Positions 9,246 to 18,533 of a DNA stretch of 64,000 bases are shown one piece after another. Source of the stretch: an uncultured Candidatus Saccharibacteria bacterium. Lineage in GTDB: Bacteria > Patescibacteriota > Saccharimonadia > Saccharimonadales > Saccharimonadaceae. The DNA lies in NCBI GenBank assembly GCA_937981355.1, contig CALJPD010000012.1:107793-171792 (forward strand), in the 5' to 3' direction. The position numbers were made by a program, and so were the translations under genes. The notes under the pieces were generated by a model. That model worked only from the letters and a program-made list of their open reading frames with translations, made no database searches and was not told the origin of the DNA. How positions within the stretch are numbered: the stretch's first letter is position 1; each line of letters starts with the position of its first letter.

Positions 9246-10817
9246 ATGGTGACCAAACAAGACGTCCTCACAAAAGCACGCGGTCTCTATAGCGAAGATC
9301 AGCTGTATGAAATCGACCATGCGATCGACTTCGCCACCCAGGCACACCACGGACAAAAGCGCAAAAGCGGTGAACCCTACATTACCCATCCGCTGAGCGT
9401 TGCAATTATCTTGATCGACTGGGGGATGGACAGCGACACCATCATCGCGGGTATTCTCCACGACACCGTTGAGGATACCGAGACATCACTAGACGATATT
9501 GAGTCACTTTTTGGACATGATGTGTCCTTCCTCGTTGATGGCGTGACGAAGGTAAGCCAAGCCCGAGCTGGTATGCGTGACCTCGACCACTATCTCCCTC
9601 AGACGAAAGACAACCTTACCAAGCTGCTTATTGCTGTAGGACAGGACGTGCGTGTCATTATCATCAAGCTGGCCGACCGGCTGCATAATATGCAGACGCT
9701 GCAATTCAAATCACCCGAAAAGCAGCAAAAGATCGCCCGAGAAACACTCGAGGTCTTTGCCCCCATGGCTGACCAACTCGGTATGGGGCGGGTGCGGATG
9801 GAGCTAGAAGAACTCGCCTTTAGCTACCTCGACCCCAAAGAATACAAGCGGCTCGAGAAGGTCATGAAGCAACGCCTAGGCAAAAGCACCCGCAAGCTTG
9901 GCGTCGTCCGCCTCGAGGTCGAGCGGGCACTCAAGGATGAGAAGCTCGAGTTTGAGATCAATGGGCGAGTCAAAAGCCTTTACAGCCTGCACCGCAAGCT
10001 CCAAAAGCGCGGTAGTCTCGACAATATTTATGACCTGATGGCACTACGCATCATTGTCCACACCAAGGAAGAGTGCTACTTAGTGCTGGGCATTCTCCAC
10101 TCGCTCTATCAACCGATGATTGCTCGCATCAAAGATTATATTTCCATCCCCAAGCCAAACGGCTACCAGAGCCTCCATACAACGGTCATCACGCCTAATA
10201 AGCAGATCGTCGAGTTCCAGATCCGCACCCGCGATATGCATGAATACGCCGAGCGTGGCCTTGCCGCCAGCTTTCACTACCAGCAACAAAAAGATAGCAA
10301 GGAGTATCTCAAGGGCGACTCCAAGCGCGGCGTATCAAATCTGCCGGCCCAGTTGCAGTGGATTACGCAATTGCAAGAAATCGCCGCTCGCCTGCGCGCT
10401 GGCGAGGATATCCCTCGCGAGCAGTTATCAATCGACCTCTTTGGCCACCGCATCTTCGTTTTTTCTCCCAAAGGCGATATCTACAACCTCCCCGAAGGGG
10501 CGTTGCCGCTGGATTTCGCCTACGCCATCCACTCTGATATCGCCAAGCACGCCTACGGCTTCCGGATCAATGGCAAGATGGAGCCATTCGAGCGTCCACT
10601 TGAGAATGGTGATGTCATCGAAGTCCTTACCCGCAAGCTCTCCTACCCTAAGCCGGGTTGGGCGCAGCTTGTTACTACCAGTCACGCGCGTGATAAGCTC
10701 CGCCTCCAGCTCAACAAGATCCGCGTTCAAGCTGTTAATGGTGCCATCAATCTGACAGATAAAATTATGCCAATCAGTAAGCCTGAGGCTGCTTCAAGAA
10801 AATCAAAGAATAAATAA
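9246..10817 (+). CDS. rel: (p)ppGpp synthetase/hydrolase, Rel family, no ACT domain
   Basis: The 523-residue protein makes and degrades the alarmone (p)ppGpp. The hydrolase HD domain is intact: His48 in ITHP, HD at 72-73 in ILHDTVEDT, and a later Asp in KLADRLHNMQ. The synthetase domain follows (GRVKSLYSLHRKL, KDYISIPKPNGYQSLHT, VEFQIRT), then a TGS domain at about 395-455 (LFGHRIFVFSPKGDIYNLP). It stops ~60 residues later, so the helical, zinc-finger and ACT domains found in ~720-residue Rel proteins are absent. Those domains sense ribosome state and autoinhibit, so control probably differs here. A bidirectional terminator follows. Confidence 0.95.
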   Translation: MVTKQDVLTKARGLYSEDQLYEIDHAIDFATQAHHGQKRKSGEPYITHPLSVAIILIDWGMDSDTIIAGILHDTVEDTETSLDDIESLFGHDVSFLVDGVTKVSQARAGMRDLDHYLPQTKDNLTKLLIAVGQDVRVIIIKLADRLHNMQTLQFKSPEKQQKIARETLEVFAPMADQLGMGRVRMELEELAFSYLDPKEYKRLEKVMKQRLGKSTRKLGVVRLEVERALKDEKLEFEINGRVKSLYSLHRKLQKRGSLDNIYDLMALRIIVHTKEECYLVLGILHSLYQPMIARIKDYISIPKPNGYQSLHTTVITPNKQIVEFQIRTRDMHEYAERGLAASFHYQQQKDSKEYLKGDSKRGVSNLPAQLQWITQLQEIAARLRAGEDIPREQLSIDLFGHRIFVFSPKGDIYNLPEGALPLDFAYAIHSDIAKHAYGFRINGKMEPFERPLENGDVIEVLTRKLSYPKPGWAQLVTTSHARDKLRLQLNKIRVQAVNGAINLTDKIMPISKPEAASRKSKNK

Positions 10818-10824
10818 CTATCAT

Positions 10825-10859
10825 AAATACAAAATACCCCAGTGGGGTATTTTGTATTT
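10825..10859. terminator. bidirectional terminator between rel and ppa
   Basis: A perfect 16-bp inverted repeat (arm AAATACAAAATACCCC, loop AGT) between convergent rel and ppa. Each strand ends in a T-rich arm, so it can stop transcription both ways. Confidence 0.85.
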
Positions 10860-10874
10860 GCTTAAACGCGTTAT

Positions 10875-11405
10875 CTAGCGTTCATTCCAACGCGCAATAG
10901 ATTCATGGATAATCTGCTTGGCACGCGCGGCGTCACCAAAGCCCTTCACTACAGTAGTGCCAGGCTTTTTGAGGTCTTTGTAGTGGTTGAAGTGGTGCTC
11001 AATTTGCTTGAGCGTTGCAGCCGGGAGATCTTCGAGCGAGTTGATTGCATCGCCCGTATTGCGGTCATCTGCTGGCACGACGATCACCTTATCATCCACC
11101 TCGTCATCGTCTACAAACTCCAGCACGCCAATCACCTTGCCTTCCAAAACGACCCCAGTCGTTAGTGGTTGGTCGGTGATGATGAGCGCATCGAGCTCAT
11201 CACCATCTTCATCTAGGGTTTGTGGAATAAAGCCATAATTGGTTGGCTTGGCAAAGATTGCTGGCTCGACCCGGTCGAGCTTCATCACTGCGAGGTCGCG
11301 ATCCCACTCAATTTTGTGGTAGCTCCCCTGCGGAATCTCCACCACTACATTGACGATGCCAGCGTCAACGTCGCCGGGCGTCAGTATTTTATTAAAATCT
11401 GCCAT
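10875..11405 (-). CDS. ppa: inorganic pyrophosphatase, family I
   Basis: The 176-residue enzyme hydrolyses pyrophosphate released by tRNA charging and nucleic-acid synthesis. The family I signature is present as DEDGDELDALI near residue 68 (the DxDxxD-type metal cluster), as are KIEWD and TNYGFIPQT at the active site and KDLKKPG near the C-terminus. Length fits bacterial hexameric enzymes. The start is preceded by AAAGGAGCTAATATAA, a good ribosome-binding site. It faces rel across a shared terminator. Confidence 0.97.
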   Translation of the reverse strand: MADFNKILTPGDVDAGIVNVVVEIPQGSYHKIEWDRDLAVMKLDRVEPAIFAKPTNYGFIPQTLDEDGDELDALIITDQPLTTGVVLEGKVIGVLEFVDDDEVDDKVIVVPADDRNTGDAINSLEDLPAATLKQIEHHFNHYKDLKKPGTTVVKGFGDAARAKQIIHESIARWNER

Positions 11406-11537
11406 TTATATTAGCTCCTTTCTATTGCTATCTGTTTTATTTTAGCAAAATCTGCTCGGTAATAGCAAAAGAAGATGCGCTGGCAGTGCAACCTTGCTCT
11501 GCAGGCACATTATCCTCATCACCAACCCATTTGATGG

Positions 11538-11543
11538 TATAAT
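11538..11543 (+). promoter_or_regulatory. -10 box of the phosphodiesterase gene
   Basis: TGG-TATAAT extended -10, 9 nt before the ATG at 11553, without an SD between them. Confidence 0.6.
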
Positions 11544-11552
11544 ACTGCTAGC

Positions 11553-12245
11553 ATGTTAATCATTGGTCATCGCGGTGCGGCCGGGCTCGCACCAGAGAAC
11601 ACTATCGACGCTATGGCAGCGGGTGTCGCGGCGGGCGTAGATATGCTTGAGCTAGATGTGCGATTGACGCGCGACGGTGTGCCCGTGGTGGCGCATGATA
11701 ATCGCCTGCTACGCACCCACCACCGAAATGAATCAATCAGCCATCTGACGTATACCGAGTTGCAGGCCCTCACCAGTGAGCAGCCTATTCCATCGCTCCT
11801 CGCAGTGCTAGACCGTTTTTTTGGCGTTGTGTTACTCAATATTGAGCTCAAAGGGCACGGTAGCGCCGAGCCAACGTATCAGCTCCTCACCCGCTCCATC
11901 ACATCGCCAGATGATTGGGATAATGTACTACTCTCGTCATTCTCCGTACGCGAGCTTCGGCAATTTCGGCAGCTTGCGCCTCAGGCCAATCTTGCTCTAC
12001 TTCACCGCAATAATCCCTTTGCATTCTTGGCCTATCAGCGAAAGCTCAACTTCACCGCAGTAGGGTTTCATCGCTTGTATGCACATCCACTGGCGATAGA
12101 GATTGCACGTCGGTCGAATCTCTTTACCTACGTCTATACGGTCAATCGCCCAGGTGCCTTGCAGCAGCTTGCCGAGCGCGGCATCGACGGCGTCGTTACC
12201 AACTATCCAGATAAGTTTCTTGCTGAGCTACGACGCTTTAGTTGA
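11553..12245 (+). CDS. glycerophosphodiester phosphodiesterase family protein
   Basis: The 230-residue GDPD-family protein opens with GHRGAAGLAPENT, which holds the catalytic His6 and metal-binding region, followed by LELDVRLTRDGVPVVAHD with the second catalytic His and metal carboxylates. LLNIELKG and GIDGVVTNYPD close the TIM barrel. These enzymes split glycerophosphodiesters into glycerol-3-phosphate and an alcohol. It has no signal peptide, so it acts inside the cell, perhaps on lipid remnants taken up from a host (inference). Confidence 0.93.
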   Translation: MLIIGHRGAAGLAPENTIDAMAAGVAAGVDMLELDVRLTRDGVPVVAHDNRLLRTHHRNESISHLTYTELQALTSEQPIPSLLAVLDRFFGVVLLNIELKGHGSAEPTYQLLTRSITSPDDWDNVLLSSFSVRELRQFRQLAPQANLALLHRNNPFAFLAYQRKLNFTAVGFHRLYAHPLAIEIARRSNLFTYVYTVNRPGALQQLAERGIDGVVTNYPDKFLAELRRFS

Positions 12246-12444
12246 TAACATGTGAAGCTATCTGATAAGACACAGTACGCCTGTCGTGCGAGATTAGGAA
12301 TATTGTCTGAATCCAACTAACGTCTTATTTGGGTGATGCTAGGCTTCTCCGTTCCTTTCTGTGGACGAATATTACCACTATCCAATTCAATGCAGAGGAG
12401 CAATAATCGAGTAAGCACCTAAAGAGTTTATCGAAAAAGCAACC

Positions 12445-12469
12445 AAAAAGAGCAGACGGTAGCTCTTTT
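12445..12469. terminator. hairpin in the 12.4-kb gap
   Basis: Arms AAAAAGAGC and GCTCTTTT around an 8-nt loop. The right arm ends in T's on the plus strand, so it may terminate the upstream phosphodiesterase transcript. Confidence 0.5.
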
Positions 12470-12520
12470 AGTGCAGTTGGCAAGCAACCTCTCTAGGTGT
12501 ATCAACTTCGTCTTCACACT

Positions 12521-12555
12521 AGTAAAAATCAGCCATTACGACTGATTTTTTTACT
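12521..12555. terminator. bidirectional hairpin terminator upstream of trxB end
   Basis: Arms AGTAAAAATCAG and CTGATTTTTTTACT around a 9-nt loop, with a T tract in the right arm on either strand. It can serve both convergent genes. Confidence 0.65.
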
Positions 12556-12638
12556 TTGTTAGATAGAAAGGAGATGCTACTCAAGAGCTGATTTTTGAGA
12601 TTTAGGCTCTTAGCTATCCCACACCAATACTGTCTATT

Positions 12639-13598
12639 CTACACTTTGTGCTGCTGAATATACTCACGGATGCTCAAAGCAGCCGTTGCGCCTTCGCCCA
12701 CCGCAGTCGCGATCTGCATCGTTGCGCCACTACGCACATCGCCACTGGCAAAGACGCCAGGCATCGTCGTCTCAAGATGTTCATTGGTAATAATCAGCCC
12801 CCGCTCATCGAGCTGGACGGGCGTACCCTGCAAAAAGCCCGTGTTTGGCTTAAGACCAACAAAGACAAACACCCCATCACAGGCGAAGGTAGTTGGCTGG
12901 CCATTACTAATGGCTGCAACACCAGTTACCTTGCCATCCTCGGCAATAATTTCGGTTGATTCGGTGTGGAGATGGACGCTAATTTGTCCTCGCTCGATAA
13001 AGGGCTGCAAGTCGGTCTGGAGGATCTCACTCGCTTTGATCGTGCTCCGCACTAGGAGGTCAATATGCTCCGCAAAGCGGGTCAGGAACATTGCCTCTTG
13101 CAAGCCAGAGTTGCCGCCACCGATCACCACCAGTCGCTTGCCTTTATAAAACGCACCGTCGCAGGTGGCACAGTAGTGTACGCCGCGACCATACAATGCA
13201 TCTTCGCCAGGGATACCAAGCTTGTTATATGCACTGCCAGTGGCAATCAACACCGCACGGGCACGCACATCCTGCCCGTCAACTGTCACAATCGTATCAT
13301 TGCCATCTTTGCGGAGGCTCGATACCTCACCCAGCTCAATCTGCGCCCCAAAGCGCTCTGCCTGGCGCTGCAGCTGCTCGGCAAGGTCGAGGCCTGCTAC
13401 GCCGTCAGCAAAGCCTGGGTAGTTATCGATTTTATCGGTAATTGCTGCCAGACCACCGACCACTGCTTTTTCATACAATACCGTCTGCAAGTTCTCACGT
13501 GTGGTATACACCGCGGCAGCCAGGGCACTTGGCCCTGCGCCGATCATCACCACGTCGTGGGTCGGCATCTGAGTTGGTTTATTGGTAGTGTTGTCCAT
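12639..13598 (-). CDS. trxB: thioredoxin reductase
   Basis: The 319-residue flavoenzyme passes electrons from NADPH to thioredoxin. The FAD-binding GAGPSALAAA is at residues 20-29, the redox-active pair is C143-A-T-C146 in HYCATCDG, and the NADPH site GGGNSGLQEA is near 160. A second FAD motif (FASGDVRS) is at the C-terminus. The ATG lies inside the last codons of the FKBP gene (20-bp overlap) and is preceded by AAGGAGGGAGCAACT, so the two genes form an operon joining redox and folding functions. Confidence 0.97.
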   Translation of the reverse strand: MDNTTNKPTQMPTHDVVMIGAGPSALAAAVYTTRENLQTVLYEKAVVGGLAAITDKIDNYPGFADGVAGLDLAEQLQRQAERFGAQIELGEVSSLRKDGNDTIVTVDGQDVRARAVLIATGSAYNKLGIPGEDALYGRGVHYCATCDGAFYKGKRLVVIGGGNSGLQEAMFLTRFAEHIDLLVRSTIKASEILQTDLQPFIERGQISVHLHTESTEIIAEDGKVTGVAAISNGQPTTFACDGVFVFVGLKPNTGFLQGTPVQLDERGLIITNEHLETTMPGVFASGDVRSGATMQIATAVGEGATAALSIREYIQQHKV

Positions 13599-14268
13599 AG
13601 TTGCTCCCTCCTTGACCTTCTTGGTATGCCTTCAATAGTTCTGAAGTATCGATTGTGGCTGGTTTTGGTACCGCCATCACGATGAACTTCAGTGGTGTAT
13701 TGGCGGGAATATCATTGCCTTGGCCTTTCTCACCGTATGCTTTGTCGGAAGGGATGGTTAGCTCACGTACTCCACCAAGGCGCATCCCCTTGATGCCTTC
13801 CTTCCAGCCAGTGATAACACTCGCACTCTTGAGCCCACCCTCAATGGCAAATGGTGCATCAAGTTTGCCGTCTTTGATAGACTGGTCAAATACCTTGCCT
13901 TTTGGGTTCCAGCCAATGTAGTAGGCCGCAAATGCCGTATTATCCTTGATCTCCTCACCATCGCCAACCACCAAGTCTTCGCTGGAGAGCTCCTTCACAC
14001 TATCGCGGTCAAACTCACCAACCCGGCTCGTATATTGGCTAAAGGTTGGATAATATTTGTTTGACAACTCTTGCGCTTGAGCAGCTGTCTTAGCTTGGTA
14101 ATCCTTCATGAGCTTCTGGTATTTTTCTTGCGCCTTTTGCGCTTTGGCTTGGTCATTCTTGTAGTTCTCCGAAGCGAGAAACGTCGCCGCAAATGACCCT
14201 AGTATCCCGACAACCGTCGCGACCAAAATAACAATAATAATCCAGCGTTGTGTCTTGGTTGTTGCCAT
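13579..14268 (-). CDS. membrane-anchored FKBP-type peptidyl-prolyl isomerase
   Basis: The 229-residue protein has an N-terminal membrane helix at about 9-31, a Lys/Gln-rich coiled-coil spacer (35-70), and a C-terminal FKBP domain. FKBP hallmarks are GKVFDQS, a GWKEGIKGMRLGG turn and the AYGEKGQG...IPANTPL active-site stretch. The domain would sit outside the membrane and speed proline isomerisation in exported proteins. I take the ATG (MATTKTQ) with GGGGAG before it over one 16 codons upstream. It is the first gene of a pair with trxB. Confidence 0.93.
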   Translation of the reverse strand: MATTKTQRWIIIVILVATVVGILGSFAATFLASENYKNDQAKAQKAQEKYQKLMKDYQAKTAAQAQELSNKYYPTFSQYTSRVGEFDRDSVKELSSEDLVVGDGEEIKDNTAFAAYYIGWNPKGKVFDQSIKDGKLDAPFAIEGGLKSASVITGWKEGIKGMRLGGVRELTIPSDKAYGEKGQGNDIPANTPLKFIVMAVPKPATIDTSELLKAYQEGQGGSNYGQHYQ

Positions 14269-14483
14269 AACTCCCCTTGTTTCATCGACTAATCTATCTT
14301 GCCCAGTATAGCACACTTGCCAGTATGACTGCTAGATAACAGAGGTCACATCGATAAATGCTGGCTCGTTTGCACTGCAGTTATTTTGCCAGCACTATTA
14401 CTCACCATCACCTTGCGCTGCGCAGAAACACCACGCGAACAACCATCGGCCAACACGCCTCTTGCAATGACGATTTTTCTCAG

Positions 14484-14489
14484 TATACT
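14484..14489 (+). promoter_or_regulatory. -10 box of the ThrE-like gene
   Basis: TATACT, 8 nt before ATG 14498. Confidence 0.55.
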
Positions 14490-14497
14490 AAAAAGCG

Positions 14498-15916
14498 ATG
14501 AACCGTCTCCACACCTTATTTTCACCTCTGCTTGCCCGCCTGGCTATTGGCGGTACGACCGCGCTGCAATCAGCACCAGTCGAGAAACTTGATGGTGCTC
14601 TCACACCCAATATGCGTGCCCTACGCCTGGCAATGAGTATCGCTGACCAGCTCATTTCAATGGGCACACCAGCCCAAAATGTCGTTCATATGGCGCTCAG
14701 TATTACGGACACCTACTGTACCCGCAAAGTACATATTGACGTTATTTCGTCGCAACTTATTTTATCGCAAGATCGAGGTAACGATTACGAACCACTGACG
14801 CTTCTGCGCACTATCCCACCGCGCGAGATCAACTACCAACATATGCAATGCCTCCAAACCCTGGCCGCTACTATTGCCGAGGGAGCGCTCACCCTCGATG
14901 CTGCCGAGCGCGAGCTCGATGCTATCCTTGCCAAGCCACGACGCTATCCACCTTGGGTAATTTATCTGGCAGGCGGCGGACTCAGTGCTGGCTCGGCCTT
15001 GCTCTATACAGCGTCGCTACCAGTAATTTTTGCCACCTTTGTGATGGGTGTGACGATTATGTGGCTGCTAGGCCGTTTAAATCGCATTGCTCTTCCTGTG
15101 TTCTTTACTCAAATCATCGCGGCAAGCGTTATTACATTGGTTGCAACCATCATTACATGGCTTGCCACCAACCATTATCTTGATGTTCTTGGTATTATCA
15201 ACCCAACCATCATCACCGTGAGCGGCATCGTGCTCTTAGTGGCAGGGATGATGATCGTTGGTGCCTTCCAGGATGCAATCGACGAATATTACGTGACGGC
15301 GACAGGTCGACTACTCAAAGTGGCAATGATGACAATGGGTGTGGTGATCGGTGTGATGATTGGCCTGTATACAGCGCGGCGTTTTGGGATTGAATTTGTT
15401 GCCACGCCCGATCAGTTGCAGCTGACTGGCACGATGTATCAGTATATCGGAGCCGCCGCCATTGCTGCCACCTTTGCCCTGGGCAACCACACTCAGCCAG
15501 TCGGCATCATTCTGGCTGGTGCAACTGGCATGCTTGGCTATGATATATACCTCGCCATTACTGGCTGGAGCATGTCTGCTATTGCGGCCAGTGCGGCAGC
15601 GGGTTTGGTAATTGGCTTTATTGCGACAACCGCTTCCCGCTTGTGGCATATGCCCAGCCTTGCCATCGTCAATGCCGGAATCGTTCCGCTTGTGCCAGGC
15701 GTCACGCTCTACAATGGATTAATGGGCGTCGTGACGACCGGCTCAAGCGAGGCAGGTCTGCTAGTGCGTGCTGTCCTCATCGCTATTGCCATTGCGGCTG
15801 GTGCGTCATTTGGCGTACTGATTGGTCGGCCCACGCGGCGGAGTTTCCTCCGTCTGCGCAATCGCCTACCACAGCGTCGCTTGCATCAACCTCATTCGCC
15901 AAAGTCCACGCCCTGA
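14498..15916 (+). CDS. threonine/serine exporter family protein (ThrE-like)
   Basis: The 472-residue protein has the two-part ThrE architecture: a soluble N-terminal domain (about 30-150) containing the amphipathic catalytic-like region, followed by about ten hydrophobic segments in two groups. In Corynebacterium ThrE exports threonine and serine. In a reduced genome the direction and substrate may differ, so the function given is at family level. Its last 25 bp overlap the convergent pheT end, leaving no room for a dedicated terminator between them. Confidence 0.85.
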   Translation: MNRLHTLFSPLLARLAIGGTTALQSAPVEKLDGALTPNMRALRLAMSIADQLISMGTPAQNVVHMALSITDTYCTRKVHIDVISSQLILSQDRGNDYEPLTLLRTIPPREINYQHMQCLQTLAATIAEGALTLDAAERELDAILAKPRRYPPWVIYLAGGGLSAGSALLYTASLPVIFATFVMGVTIMWLLGRLNRIALPVFFTQIIAASVITLVATIITWLATNHYLDVLGIINPTIITVSGIVLLVAGMMIVGAFQDAIDEYYVTATGRLLKVAMMTMGVVIGVMIGLYTARRFGIEFVATPDQLQLTGTMYQYIGAAAIAATFALGNHTQPVGIILAGATGMLGYDIYLAITGWSMSAIAASAAAGLVIGFIATTASRLWHMPSLAIVNAGIVPLVPGVTLYNGLMGVVTTGSSEAGLLVRAVLIAIAIAAGASFGVLIGRPTRRSFLRLRNRLPQRRLHQPHSPKSTP

Positions 15917-18468
15917 AACAGCACATGCTGCTCGGGCGCAAACACTGTCCGGATGATCGAACGGACACGCTCAGCACTCAGCGTTGCTTGGCTACTCGAT
16001 AGCGTTAGGCGAAATGTGGTGGTTTGATGTGATGCATCAGGGGTTGCTTTGTAAATACTCAGCGGCGTGAGATCGCGGATCGTTACATCTGGGTATGTTT
16101 CGCTAGCCCGAGTCATAGCGCTCGAGACTGCCTGCACGAGTTCATCATAGGTAATCGCTGTACTTGTTTGGATTGAGATATCGCGGGTGGTGGTAGGGTA
16201 GCGACTCATTGGCTGGTAGTGCACCACCGTATCGCGCCATACCTGCTCCATCACATCAAGGCGAAGTGATGCCGCTGCAGTATACTCAGGGAGCTTGAAG
16301 TGCTTCACTACCGCAGGGCGCAGCTCTCCAACCACACCAATGAGCGTTCGCTCTGCCTTGCCACCAGCTGCGCCACTACACTCCGCCCAAACGTGGGCTG
16401 CGCGATTGATGTCAAAAGGTGCATATACTGGATCATCTTGAGCTGCCGTGACTGGCGTATACACGAGAGTCAGACCGCTATCATGCGCCAATTGGTCTAG
16501 CGTTGCCCGCACCCGGTAAAAGGCGGCACCAGCCCGAGGCTTTTTGCTACTATACACAAGATCGATCAGTGATTGTTCAGCTGGCAGGCCGTCCTCGCCC
16601 ATCTGCGCCTTGGTGTGGCCCTTGCCGATTTCGAACAGCATAAATTCGCTGTGTCCCGCCTTGATATTAGCGTGAACTTTATCGAGTAAACTCGGCAGCA
16701 CGCTCAAGCGATAGTACTGGAGGTCTGGGCTGAGGGCGTTCGACAGGCGGAAGGCCTGGTCTGGGTCTTGGCCTGCGCCCTTAAGCACACGCTCGTGCAC
16801 AAAGCTGTAGCTGAGCACTTCGTTGGCACCCGCCTTGGCCAGTGCCTCGCGCACAACGCGCTTTAGCTCACGGCGGGGGTTCTTGCGTGCTGGCTGAATA
16901 CGGCGCATGGGCAGCTGGCGCGGCACAGTATCAAAGCCGTGCAGCCGGCCAATTTCCTCAACAATATCCTCTTTGGTTTCCAGGTCTGTCCGCCAGAAAG
17001 GCACCTGCAGGCAGATATAGCCAAGCTCTTTCTCTGGGCCATGACTGTGGATTTCAACGTTATTGAGCAAAGTACAGATGTCGTTTTCGGTAAGGTGAGA
17101 GCCAAGCCGCTGATTAATAAATCTACTCGTTATGTCTATGGTTGCAGGCTCGTACTTCCCTGCAAAATAATCATCAAGAATCCCACCATGTTCACTCGTA
17201 AATGGCTTACTATCCGCTACGTGGCTCGCCTGCTCACCGCCCACCATACCGATCAGCCGGTTCAGCACAGCTGGGTTTTGCAGGGGCGACTGACCTTTGT
17301 TAAAGCGGGCCAGTGCATCGGTAAATACACCGTGGCGCATGGCCATTTTGCGCACTGCGTACATATCAAAGGTGGCACACTCCAGTACAATCGTCGTGGT
17401 TGTAGCCGATACTTCAGTGCGGCTGCCGCCCATAATACCGCCCAAGGCCACCGGACCTTGCCCGTCGGCAATCACAATATCATCTGGCGTCAGCTCAATC
17501 GTCTTGCCGCTCAGTAGCGCCAGCGTTTCGCCCTGCCGCGCCATACGCACGCCAAGCTGCCCGCCCTGGAGCGTATCGTAATCATAGGCGTGGGTTGGCT
17601 GGGCCGTCATTAGCATCACATAATTGGTTGCATCCACAATGTTATTAATCGGCTTTGCCCCCATCGCCACCAGTTGGCACTGCAGCCAAAACGGGCTCGG
17701 CGTGACCTGCACGCCGCGGATCGCCACCGCCATAAAGCGTGGCACAAGCTGCGGAATATCGTTCGAAACCGCGAGCGGCACACTATCACCATCGCCAAAT
17801 ACCTGCTCCAGGTTATACCACGTAGGGCTGGTAAATGGTTGATGGAGGATGCCAGCAATCTCGCGCGCCACACCCAGCTGGCCAAAGCAATCTGGCCGGT
17901 GGGTAAACATCTTGTTCTCAATATCAAGCACATAGTCATCCAGGCCAAACAGCGCGGCAAAGTCAGCCCCTGGTTGCAGCGTCTTACCCGCTGGTAGGTC
18001 GCGCGGCGTCAGCGCCACAATCCCCTCGTGGTCCGTACCAATTGCCAGCTCATCAGCCGCGGCCAGCATACCCTGGCTCAGCACCCCACGGAGCTTGCGC
18101 GCATCGAGCGTAAAGGGCTCGCCCTCGAGGATGCTAGCTGGCACCGTGCTTGCAGGCGGTAGCCACACGGCCCACATACCAGCTTGCACATTAGGCGCAC
18201 CGCACACCACTTGCACCAGGCCGTTTTCATCGCGCGGTACATCGGGCACTGCCATGCCGTCATCAATTTTCGTCACGCTCAGGCGGTCGGCATTGGGGTG
18301 CTTCGCGCACTCTACCACGCGCACCACGCGTGCGCCGCGGTAATGCTCAGCCAGGTTCTCTACCCGGTCTACCTTACCAAGCTGCTGATTAATACGCTGC
18401 ACTAGCTCATCCACCGGCGGCAATTCAAAGTTAATAAGTTGTTTTATAACATTAAGGCTGACTTTCAT
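15892..18468 (-). CDS. pheT: phenylalanine--tRNA ligase beta subunit
   Basis: At 858 residues this is a full bacterial PheT. Domains in order: EMAP-type tRNA-binding domain (~40-150, with VVECAKHPNADRLSV), B1, B3/B4 editing region (~210-380), B5 (~430-500), the catalytic-like core, and a C-terminal FDX-ACB domain (~765-857, YQPMSRYPTTTRDISI). It pairs with PheS in an alpha2-beta2 enzyme. The partner pheS lies 6.2 kb away on the other strand, so the common pheST operon is split here. A -10 box 10 nt upstream sets the start. Confidence 0.97.
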   Translation of the reverse strand: MKVSLNVIKQLINFELPPVDELVQRINQQLGKVDRVENLAEHYRGARVVRVVECAKHPNADRLSVTKIDDGMAVPDVPRDENGLVQVVCGAPNVQAGMWAVWLPPASTVPASILEGEPFTLDARKLRGVLSQGMLAAADELAIGTDHEGIVALTPRDLPAGKTLQPGADFAALFGLDDYVLDIENKMFTHRPDCFGQLGVAREIAGILHQPFTSPTWYNLEQVFGDGDSVPLAVSNDIPQLVPRFMAVAIRGVQVTPSPFWLQCQLVAMGAKPINNIVDATNYVMLMTAQPTHAYDYDTLQGGQLGVRMARQGETLALLSGKTIELTPDDIVIADGQGPVALGGIMGGSRTEVSATTTTIVLECATFDMYAVRKMAMRHGVFTDALARFNKGQSPLQNPAVLNRLIGMVGGEQASHVADSKPFTSEHGGILDDYFAGKYEPATIDITSRFINQRLGSHLTENDICTLLNNVEIHSHGPEKELGYICLQVPFWRTDLETKEDIVEEIGRLHGFDTVPRQLPMRRIQPARKNPRRELKRVVREALAKAGANEVLSYSFVHERVLKGAGQDPDQAFRLSNALSPDLQYYRLSVLPSLLDKVHANIKAGHSEFMLFEIGKGHTKAQMGEDGLPAEQSLIDLVYSSKKPRAGAAFYRVRATLDQLAHDSGLTLVYTPVTAAQDDPVYAPFDINRAAHVWAECSGAAGGKAERTLIGVVGELRPAVVKHFKLPEYTAAASLRLDVMEQVWRDTVVHYQPMSRYPTTTRDISIQTSTAITYDELVQAVSSAMTRASETYPDVTIRDLTPLSIYKATPDASHQTTTFRLTLSSSQATLSAERVRSIIRTVFAPEQHVLFQGVDFGE

Positions 18469-18478
18469 ACTGGGTTAT

Positions 18479-18484
18479 AGTATA
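18479..18484 (-). promoter_or_regulatory. -10 box of pheT
   Basis: TGG-TATACT extended -10 on the minus strand, 10 nt before the pheT ATG. Confidence 0.55.
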
Positions 18485-18533
18485 CCATCTCAAGGTAAAG
18501 CTGTGCTACTCTTCTCGGAGATGGAGTATGATG

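Larger units (their letters stand above)
12246..12638. other. 393-bp intergenic region with several hairpins, no gene seen
   Basis: The gap lies between the convergent phosphodiesterase and trxB genes. No open frame with a start signal stands out. It holds two hairpins described separately and a third weaker one around 12591-12612 (AGAGCTGATTTTTGAG with TTAGGCTCT). It is longer than needed for termination, so an untranslated RNA is possible, but tmRNA, SRP RNA, RNase P and 6S hallmarks were looked for and not found. Confidence 0.5.
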
